The notes below the pieces were generated by a model. That model saw only the letters and a program-made list of their open reading frames with translations, was not told the DNA's origin and did no database searches. This document shows, piece by piece, positions 1 through 5,200 of a stretch of DNA of 5,956 bases (the first letter of the stretch is position 1; each line of letters starts with the position of its first letter). The DNA is from Chryseobacterium gleum (GTDB lineage: Bacteria; Bacteroidota; Bacteroidia; Flavobacteriales_D; Sanyastnellaceae): positions 1-5,956 of the forward strand of contig CAMCUG010000098.1 in NCBI GenBank assembly GCA_945878835.1, read 5' to 3'. A program made the position numbers and the translations under genes.

Positions 1-2699
1 CAGCTTAAATCGGTGCAACCGTCTGCGTTGGTTACTAGCAAGCAAACATTGTATTCCCCGGGAGCTTCATTAGGAAATGTGAATACAGGGTCTGAAGCAT
101 TCAAATAATACATATCCATAATGGTCCAATCGTACGACACAGCACCCAAGGAATAATTGATGAATTGAACTGCGGTGTTTCCAACATTCGGAGCAATGGG
201 CGACCAACTAAAACTAGATACGGGCTGCTGCGAAACACAGATGTAATCTGCTATTGACGAATTGCTACTGCAGCCGTTTCCGTCTGTTGTAGTCAACATA
301 ATATCATAACATCCTTGCGAGTTAAACGTGTAATTTAAAGATGCGCAGTTGTTTCCACTAGGAACTCCGTCTACCCACCAAGTGCATCCATTTCCCACCG
401 GGACACTTGTATTTGTTAGATTCACAGTAAGTGGTGCACATCCAGAGGTGACATTTGCCGTGAACGAAACAACAGGCAATGGATTCACTGTAATGGTTTG
501 TGTATCGGTGTCTCCGCAGTTTCCAGCTATCGTGTATGTAATCGTAGTTGTTCCAACACCTGCTGTACTCGGATCGAAAGCTCCAGTTGCCGGATTTGTA
601 ATACCAATTCCACTCCAAGTTCCACCTGGACTGGCAGCAGTTAAAGTAACTGAATTCGCGTCGAAACAAAGTGAACCTGGGTTAACAATGGTTGCATCCT
701 GAGGACCATAGACCGTAATGTTTATTGTCCCTGCTAATGCGCATCCGGTAGGTGTATATGTAATAATGTCAGTGCCTACTCCTGTTGTTGCCGGATTGAA
801 TAATCCTGTTATGGAAACGCCTTGTCCAGACCATGTTCCTCCAGCAGGGCTCGCTGTTAATTGAACCGGTGCATCGGATACACACAATGGGTTTTGAGGA
901 GTTAAAGTTGGAATTGCGGGGCCAATAAATGGCGAAGATGAGTAAACATAAGGACATCCGTATTGATCTTCGATTGTATAGGTTACAATATCCCCATCTA
1001 ACAATCCGCCAATAACAATGGTTCCATTATTCGGTGCCACATCATCAACGAAGAAGGCGTTAGCGGGAGAAAGGTTGGTTGCAGTAAATGAAGTCCCTAA
1101 CAATTCTGGAGCACCCCCAGAAAAATCAACGGTTAGTGTTTGTCCAACGCAGTTCTGCGTAGAGGTTCCCTCAATAATTTCTGGCAAATAGGTATAGGTA
1201 TATGTCGGTCCAAGATCATAGCACATACCATCAAAATTGGTAAATGAGTATGTCCCAGTTGTGGCATCATACATGGTTATTGGTGTGAAGTAAACCGTAT
1301 TGTTAGTGAAGGTACCGGCAGGGAATTGTGCAATAAAACTTCCATCATTTAAATCTGAAATGTCTTCCGCAGAAAGTGTTCCAACCAGGCAAGGGTCCGT
1401 TTCAACGGATCCACCTTGTCCAACGGTAGGCGGACATGAATACACCAGATACCAAATAGCAGGATTGTAAAGCGTATCATCGTCGAATACATTCGCAGCG
1501 AACAAATAATCGTTATTTGACACAATCGAAAACTGATCGTTGTAGCACAAATAGCTTGGAGTGTTTGTGTCACCGTTTGTGGTTGCGACAAAAGTTCCTG
1601 CATTCACTGCACAAACACAGGGGTCGGGAGCAACGTATGTAACCGTATTCGTGCATGCAGCAGCTGCCGAAAAATAGGCAGTAACATCGCAGGCAGAACC
1701 ATCAGATGTAATATCTAAAATTGAATAATTTAAAGGCGAAACAAATGGTGCGTTAAAAACTGCTTGTTGCCCATTGCAAGTTTCAATAATCAATTGTCCT
1801 GTTGCAGGAGCGTTCGAAAATTCAACATAACCGGTAATGTCATATGCGTTATTTGCAAAATCACAAGCCCCAATGTCTGCCTGCAGATAGTCCATGTTAC
1901 ACAAATTAACGACGCATGGTGCGGGAGCGTTGTAATTCACTGTTCCCGTGCACGTGGCATCAGCAGAGAATGTCGCAGCGATGTTACAAGAGGAACCGTT
2001 GGCGCTTAGATTAGAAAATGTATACGGTATACTCGAAGCAAACGGCGGATTCATCACAATAGGAGCGCCGCCACATGAATTAGTTATTGTTAATGTGCCC
2101 GTTGTCGGAGGATCGGTTACTGATATGCTTCCACTTACACTGTACTGTTGCGTTGTTTGGACGCAAGCTGTTGGATTTGCCGTTATGCCGTTGAACGTGC
2201 AAAGAATTGCGCAGTTCGTTGCGCCACCTCCACCCGTTTGGGTTGCAATAATCTCAGTAGGCACGTCAGAAAAGTTTGTGATTAAGAACATGTACCATTG
2301 TCCAACTACAGCCCCAGTTATGTCAACATACTCTGTCGCATCAGTAGCATAGCTACAATCTTCAATCCCGGCTGTTCCATTAAAAATAGCAGTACACATG
2401 GATGATTGATTCGGAAATGGCCCCCACAAAATAAAATCGACGTCAACCAAATTGGTGTTCGTGAGCGTGATATTGATATTACCCGATTGCGAGATGTTCA
2501 AGTAGTACCAAGCTGGATTCGGAGTTGTCAATAAACAATTGTAATCGGGACCAAATGGAGCGTCCCCATTTCCAGTTTCTGCCGGAAACGTTACCCCTGT
2601 TGAAGTACAGAATGGCGCTGCTCCATTACAATTTACTTGCGCATGCAACTGACAAACGATGGATATTGATGAAAAGAATAGTAATATTGTTTTTTTCAA
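1..2699 (-). CDS. Giant secreted multidomain (Ig-like/PKD) surface protein, probable T9SS substrate; C-terminus off the left edge
   Basis: The frame is open for 899 codons with no stop and leaves the window, so the protein is 3'-partial. The chosen start is TTG at 2697-2699: the product begins MKKTILLFFSSISIVCQLHA, a classic Sec signal peptide with cleavage near residue 20-21. The nearest upstream in-frame stop is TAG at 2799-2801 with no ATG between, and the first in-frame ATG is codon 101, which would destroy the signal. Order of modules: N-terminal domain ~24-165 (PNPAWYY at 60-66, DVDFILWGPF at 86-95, GQWYMFLITNFS at 133-144), typical of large Bacteroidota secreted proteins; two Cys-rich repeats (167-262, 267-361); a module with NNTVYFTPITMYD and CYDLGPTYTYTYLPEI (366-508) plus an Ig-like stretch to ~596; two GGTWSG Ig-like repeats (597-742); and two PKD-like domains (743-826, 827-899). 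From family knowledge, such proteins usually end in a gliding-motility-type (CHU_C, type B) sorting domain read by the T9SS; that part is outside the window. The role, probably adhesion or surface structure, is inferred. Confidence 0.93.
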   Translation of the reverse strand, partial: MKKTILLFFSSISIVCQLHAQVNCNGAAPFCTSTGVTFPAETGNGDAPFGPDYNCLLTTPNPAWYYLNISQSGNINITLTNTNLVDVDFILWGPFPNQSSMCTAIFNGTAGIEDCSYATDATEYVDITGAVVGQWYMFLITNFSDVPTEIIATQTGGGGATNCAILCTFNGITANPTACVQTTQQYSVSGSISVTDPPTTGTLTITNSCGGAPIVMNPPFASSIPYTFSNLSANGSSCNIAATFSADATCTGTVNYNAPAPCVVNLCNMDYLQADIGACDFANNAYDITGYVEFSNAPATGQLIIETCNGQQAVFNAPFVSPLNYSILDITSDGSACDVTAYFSAAAACTNTVTYVAPDPCVCAVNAGTFVATTNGDTNTPSYLCYNDQFSIVSNNDYLFAANVFDDDTLYNPAIWYLVYSCPPTVGQGGSVETDPCLVGTLSAEDISDLNDGSFIAQFPAGTFTNNTVYFTPITMYDATTGTYSFTNFDGMCYDLGPTYTYTYLPEIIEGTSTQNCVGQTLTVDFSGGAPELLGTSFTATNLSPANAFFVDDVAPNNGTIVIGGLLDGDIVTYTIEDQYGCPYVYSSSPFIGPAIPTLTPQNPLCVSDAPVQLTASPAGGTWSGQGVSITGLFNPATTGVGTDIITYTPTGCALAGTINITVYGPQDATIVNPGSLCFDANSVTLTAASPGGTWSGIGITNPATGAFDPSTAGVGTTTITYTIAGNCGDTDTQTITVNPLPVVSFTANVTSGCAPLTVNLTNTSVPVGNGCTWWVDGVPSGNNCASLNYTFNSQGCYDIMLTTTDGNGCSSNSSIADYICVSQQPVSSFSWSPIAPNVGNTAVQFINYSLGAVSYDWTIMDMYYLNASDPVFTFPNEAPGEYNVCLLVTNADGCTDLS
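474..701 (-). repeat. Ig-like GGTWSG repeat, copy 2 (76 residues)
   Basis: This encodes residues 667-742 and repeats the layout of the preceding copy: GSLCFDANSVTL, GGTWSGIGI, FDPSTAGVGT, ITYTIAGNC, then ITVNPLP. The terminal NPLP leads straight into the first PKD-like domain (VSFTANVTSGCAPLTV), a junction often seen in these proteins. Confidence 0.75.
702..911 (-). repeat. Ig-like GGTWSG repeat, copy 1 (70 residues)
   Basis: This encodes residues 597-666 of the large secreted protein. It has the common Bacteroidota surface-protein pattern: a cysteine early (NPLCVSDAPVQL), then GGTWSGQGV, FNPATTGVGT and ITYTPTGC, ending in an ITV strand. The pattern is that of a beta-sandwich spacer repeated along T9SS-exported proteins. 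The next copy follows without a gap. Confidence 0.75.
1617..1901 (-). repeat. Six-cysteine protein repeat, copy 2 (95 residues)
   Basis: This encodes residues 267-361, from CNMDYL to APDPC, with cysteines at repeat positions 1, 13, 42, 71, 83 and 95. It aligns with copy 1 end to end with a single one-residue gap before the third cysteine. The DNA of the two copies has diverged, so the duplication is old. It runs directly into the next module, which begins CAVNAGTF. Confidence 0.75.
1914..2201 (-). repeat. Six-cysteine protein repeat, copy 1 (96 residues)
   Basis: This encodes residues 167-262 of the large secreted protein, from CTFNGI to the closing APAPC. Cysteines sit at repeat positions 1, 13, 43, 72, 84 and 96. 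Copy 2 follows after a four-residue linker. By hand alignment about 36 of 96 positions are identical, including the segments CTxTVxY and APxPC near the end. An even number of conserved cysteines in an exported protein suggests disulfides, which is inference. I cannot name a domain family for it. Confidence 0.75.
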
Positions 2700-2816
2700 A
2701 GCTTCGGTTTTGTTGGTCAGTTGTAAGACAGAAGTTGCAAACAATAAGTTGCTTTTGTTATCTTTAAAATTAAACCAAGGTACTCTTTTCTTTCTAGACT
2801 ACATAGCCATTTTAAC

Positions 2817-2845
2817 AAAAAAAACAGCACCCGTTGAGTGCTGTT
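2817..2845 (-). terminator. Intrinsic terminator of the FKBP operon
   Basis: Read on the minus strand, AACAGCAC (2845-2838) pairs perfectly with GTGCTGTT (2830-2823). A G-T wobble and a further C-G pair extend the stem to ten pairs around a three-base loop. A run of eight T (2824-2817), two of them within the stem, completes it. It lies 23 nt past the stop of the second FKBP gene. The plus strand has no T-run after the stem, so it acts in one direction and separates the FKBP operon from the downstream large secreted-protein gene. Confidence 0.9.
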
Positions 2846-2868
2846 CAATTTATTCAAAAGAAGAAGGC

Positions 2869-3558
2869 TTAATCTATCTTCTCAACTTTAATCAATTCAA
2901 CTTCGAAAATCAAGGTTGAAAACGCCTCGATTTTCCCTTGTGCTCTCGAACCGTAAGCCAATCCTTGGGGAATGTAGAACGTAAACTTCGAGCCTTCTTT
3001 CATCAATTGAAGGCCTTCAGTCCATCCTGGAATAACTTGATTCAAACCAAATGTTGCAGGCTTGCCACGATCTACAGAGCTGTCGAAAACAACTCCATCT
3101 ATGGTAGTTCCATGGTAGTGCACCGTAACCTTGTCGTTCTTGTCTGGCATTACACCTTGACCTTCAATATTCGATTTGTATTGCAAACCTGTTGAAGTTG
3201 TTTGAACTCCTGGCTTTTTGCCATTCGAGACAAGATAATCCTCTCCTCGCTTTTTATTCATGTCACTTTTCTTCTGAGAATTCTTGCGAACTTCTGCATT
3301 GATGATGCCTGTTGCCTTGTCCTTTTCCAATTTAACAGTTCCTGCTTTGCTGTCTAAAATGGCCTGCATAATTAATTCATTGGACAAGTTCTCAAATCCC
3401 GCGCTCTTCGCATTTTCCATAACAGAAAGTCCAAAAGCATAAGACAAACTATCCTCATGGGTAAGCATGGCCTTAGTACCCGACTTCCCTTTTTTCTTTT
3501 GAGCAAAAGTCGCTGTTGACAAAGCGATCAATGCCAAGCAAATAGCTAAACGTTTCAT
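2869..3558 (-). CDS. Exported FKBP-type peptidyl-prolyl cis-trans isomerase (second gene of the pair)
   Basis: The 229-residue product should isomerise Xaa-Pro bonds in proteins outside the cytoplasm, as the Mip/FkpA class does. Residues 1-19 form a signal peptide (MKRLAICLALIALSTATFA, then QKKKGKSG); Cys7 is too early to be a credible lipobox. Residues ~34-110 match an FKBP N-terminal helical domain (EDSLSYAFGLSV, IMQAILD), which in this class mediates dimerisation. Residues ~118-226 are the FKBP catalytic domain, with VHYHG (146-150), VFDSS (157-161), VIPGW (175-179), LAYG (200-203) and LIFEVEL (216-222). The usual IPP before the last strand is replaced by IEAFSTLIF, one residue shorter than in the neighbouring paralogue, so the flap over the active site is altered; activity remains likely. 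It starts 5 nt after the stop of its paralogue and ends just before a strong terminator. No Shine-Dalgarno is visible, as is usual in Bacteroidota. Confidence 0.95.
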   Translation of the reverse strand: MKRLAICLALIALSTATFAQKKKGKSGTKAMLTHEDSLSYAFGLSVMENAKSAGFENLSNELIMQAILDSKAGTVKLEKDKATGIINAEVRKNSQKKSDMNKKRGEDYLVSNGKKPGVQTTSTGLQYKSNIEGQGVMPDKNDKVTVHYHGTTIDGVVFDSSVDRGKPATFGLNQVIPGWTEGLQLMKEGSKFTFYIPQGLAYGSRAQGKIEAFSTLIFEVELIKVEKID

Positions 3559-3563
3559 AATTC

Positions 3564-4286
3564 TTAGTTCGCTGGTTTTATCTCAACTACTTCCATTTCA
3601 AAAATCAACGTTGCAAACGGAGGAATAACTCCACCTGCACCTTGTTCTCCGTATGCCAAATTTTGTGGGATATACAATTCGTACTGTCCACCCGCTTTCA
3701 TCAACTTCAGCCCTTCTCCCCAGCCTGGAATGACTTGTCCTGCCGTAATAGTAATAGGCTCATTTCTTTCGTAAGAGCTATCGAAAACCTTTCCATCTAC
3801 CAATGAACCTTTGTAGTGAACTACAATGGTATCGTTATCGTCTGGAGACAATCCAATTCCCTCACGAATAACTTTGTATTGCAATCCAGATTCAGTAGTT
3901 ATAACTCCTGGCTTCTGTCCGTTCTCATTTAAAAATGTTGTTTCTTTTTCCATTGTTTTTGATGCTTTTTCAGATTCTCTTCTTGCTAAAATTCCTTGAA
4001 TGTATGGATCTACCATTTCATTAGGAAGTTGATTCACTTTATTGGCGTGGTCCAAAATGGCTTGACCCATAATGTTTTCATTCAAACCTACAATACCGCT
4101 TGAGGAAATGTTATTAGCAACACTTATTCCGATTGCATAGGACAAGCTATCGTTTTCATTGGCTAATACAACCGTTGATTTTTTCGGTTCGTCTTTGGGC
4201 TTCTTCTTCTTATCTCCTTGATCCATTGCGTTCGAACTCAATACCAATAAGCTCGCTCCAAGAAGTACAATATGTTTACGTTTCAT
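3564..4286 (-). CDS. Exported FKBP-type peptidyl-prolyl cis-trans isomerase (first gene of the pair)
   Basis: The 240-residue product is a paralogue of the next gene and has the same design. It has a signal peptide of about 20 residues (MKRKHIVLLGASLLVLSSNA), a very basic linker (DKKKKPKDEPKK, 25-36), an FKBP N-terminal helical domain at ~44-120 (NDSLSYAIGISVANNI, IMGQAILD) and a catalytic domain at ~128-236. All hallmark stretches are present: VHYKG (156-160), VFDSS (167-171), VIPGWGEGL (185-193), LAYGEQGAGG (210-219), IPPFATLIFE (221-230). It therefore looks fully active. There is no cysteine, so it is not a lipoprotein and not GldI, the lipidated FKBP of gliding bacteria. The likely site is the periplasm, assisting folding of exported proteins; clients are unknown. 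It is the promoter-proximal gene of a two-gene operon. Confidence 0.95.
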   Translation of the reverse strand: MKRKHIVLLGASLLVLSSNAMDQGDKKKKPKDEPKKSTVVLANENDSLSYAIGISVANNISSSGIVGLNENIMGQAILDHANKVNQLPNEMVDPYIQGILARRESEKASKTMEKETTFLNENGQKPGVITTESGLQYKVIREGIGLSPDDNDTIVVHYKGSLVDGKVFDSSYERNEPITITAGQVIPGWGEGLKLMKAGGQYELYIPQNLAYGEQGAGGVIPPFATLIFEMEVVEIKPAN

Positions 4287-4348
4287 TGAAATTTATTTTG
4301 GTCTGCAAGTTAATCAGATTATCAATTCATTCAGCTTATTTTTGAAAA
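4287..4348. promoter_or_regulatory. Divergent intergenic region between the FKBP operon and the plus-strand pair; weak promoter candidate
   Basis: These 62 nt are A/T-rich and must hold start signals for both directions unless transcription enters from further away. On the plus strand, TATTTTTG at 4337-4344 matches the Bacteroidota -7 consensus TAnnTTTG exactly, but it ends only 4 nt before the ATG at 4349 and no TTG-type -33 box lies about 19-21 nt upstream. If real, the transcript would be nearly leaderless. On the minus strand only a partial match (TAACTTGC) is visible. Neither start has a Shine-Dalgarno sequence. Confidence 0.3.
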
Positions 4349-4984
4349 ATGAAGGTTTTCAGATTACTCATTATTTTTGGAATAATAACCCTTTTTTCAA
4401 ATCACGTTCAAAGTCAAAATGATTTGTACGGAGGAATTACGTTTGAAAATTTGACTTACAACAAATCGAGTGTCTACTCTATTGGAACCGATTTCTACGC
4501 GCCGATAGGAAATCGATTCACACTCAATTACAGTTTCAAACTTGGATTGAGTAAAGACCGCAGTTTCGTGTTTCACTCATCTGTATCAACTTTATTGGGG
4601 ACTTACCTGCTGGCATTGAATGGCGATTATCCGGGAATTGCAACCCTAGGATTAATTTGCCTCGCTATTCCAGAAGGAGTTGGAATGTACATGGGACGAG
4701 ATGGACAAGCCATGCATATCTCCTTGAATCCTTTGGGAATGGACTATTTTTCTGCTGGAGATTTCACCAAAGAATATGTTGGCATGAGTTGTAGCGCTAT
4801 TGCGCGTATTCATTACAAATTGAAATCACATGTCCCCTCTTACATTACGCCGATGGTTGGACTTTATTATCGCTACAACCAATCAGCCATCAACGAGCAA
4901 TATGGAATTCGGTTGGGTGTTTCCTTTGGGCTCGCTTCCAGAAATATAGATTCGGGAACTAGCATTCAAGAACTCTTTCGATGA
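4349..4984 (+). CDS. Exported protein of unknown function, possible small outer-membrane beta-barrel
   Basis: I do not recognise a named family in this 211-residue protein. Residues 1-22 are a signal peptide (MKVFRLLIIFGIITLFSNHV, then QS|QND). The mature part has amphipathic, glycine- and aromatic-rich stretches such as YSIGTDFYAPIG (43-54), RFTLNYSFKLGLS (56-68), YITPMVGLYYRYN (165-177) and YGIRLGVSFGLA (185-196), which read like beta-barrel strands. The middle (~81-116) is more hydrophobic and contains LAIPEGVGMYMG, followed by ISLNPLGMDYF (124-134), the most motif-like part. There is no lipobox and no C-terminal sorting domain. The ATG was chosen because the signal peptide begins there. 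The stop TGA overlaps the ATG of the next small gene, suggesting translational coupling. The barrel assignment is inference from strand pattern only; a periplasmic protein is possible. Confidence 0.85.
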   Translation: MKVFRLLIIFGIITLFSNHVQSQNDLYGGITFENLTYNKSSVYSIGTDFYAPIGNRFTLNYSFKLGLSKDRSFVFHSSVSTLLGTYLLALNGDYPGIATLGLICLAIPEGVGMYMGRDGQAMHISLNPLGMDYFSAGDFTKEYVGMSCSAIARIHYKLKSHVPSYITPMVGLYYRYNQSAINEQYGIRLGVSFGLASRNIDSGTSIQELFR

Positions 4985-5115
4985 AAAACCTGTTGTTGAC
5001 ATTTATTTTTCTGAGCAATCAGATTGTTTCATTGAACGCGCAAACAGACACGCATCAAAACCGTACTTCCCCCTGCTGCGAAGAGAAGAGCGATTTTAAT
5101 GTAAGTGCTTTTTAG
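4981..5115 (+). CDS. Small exported peptide (44 residues) with a Cys-Cys pair, unknown function
   Basis: This short frame starts inside the stop of the preceding gene (ATGA, 4981-4984), the typical arrangement for coupled genes, and ends at TAG 5113-5115. It begins MKNLLLTFIFLSNQIVSLNA followed by QTD, a textbook signal peptide with an AxA-like site (LNA|Q), so the mature peptide would be about 24 residues. That part is polar and contains SPCCEEKSD. A start overlap plus a complete signal peptide is unlikely by chance, so I treat it as a gene. It could instead be the 5' remnant of a longer gene cut down before the convergent transporter gene; only 85 nt separate it from that gene's stop, leaving no room for a longer product. 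Its function is unknown; a partnership with the 211-residue protein is inferred from the coupling alone. Confidence 0.6.
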   Translation: MKNLLLTFIFLSNQIVSLNAQTDTHQNRTSPCCEEKSDFNVSAF

Positions 5116-5118
5116 ACT

Positions 5119-5138
5119 GTTCGATTGGTCCATTGAAC
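5119..5138. other. Short imperfect hairpin between convergent genes
   Basis: GTTCGAT (5119-5125) pairs with ATTGAAC (5132-5138), seven pairs including one G-T wobble, around a six-base loop. It begins 3 nt after the stop of the 44-codon gene. No T-run follows on either strand, so it is not a standard intrinsic terminator; it could protect a 3' end or be chance. I see nothing else in the remaining 62 nt before the transporter stop. Confidence 0.25.
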
Positions 5139-5200
5139 GATAGGCTAACAAAGAGAAGAAATAGTTTCCTCGTATAGAAAATTGAAAACGACTTTGAACT

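Noticed and set aside
358..669. Minus-strand 103-codon frame offset from the large gene
   Set aside because: It is an alternative frame of the GGTWSG/PKD region. Its product is Trp/Tyr/Cys-rich with no family pattern, while the frame of the large gene is continuous across it, so no frameshift is needed.
349..702. Plus-strand 117-codon open frame
   Set aside because: It is antisense to the large secreted-protein gene. Its translation has no recognisable domain, while the minus frame here gives clear Ig-like and PKD repeats with conserved motifs.
1948..2352. Plus-strand 134-codon open frame
   Set aside because: It lies opposite the first six-cysteine repeat and the N-terminal domain. It arises from the biased codon use of the Thr/Ala/Gly-rich coding strand and has no supporting motif or start signal.
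2700..2816. Promoter for the large secreted-protein gene (TATTGTTTG and TACCTTGG considered as -7 boxes)
   Set aside because: The first has three bases instead of two between TA and TTTG, the second has a mismatch, and neither has a TTG box at the right distance upstream. A promoter is probably here but I cannot place it.
2659..2919. Plus-strand 86-codon frame spanning the intergenic gap
   Set aside because: It runs across the terminator hairpin and into both flanking genes on the opposite strand, and the translated hairpin and A/T-rich spacer show no domain.
4133..4345. Plus-strand 70-codon frame upstream of the 211-residue protein
   Set aside because: It is antisense to the signal peptide and N-terminal domain of the first FKBP gene and fills the whole divergent spacer; it has no recognisable product.
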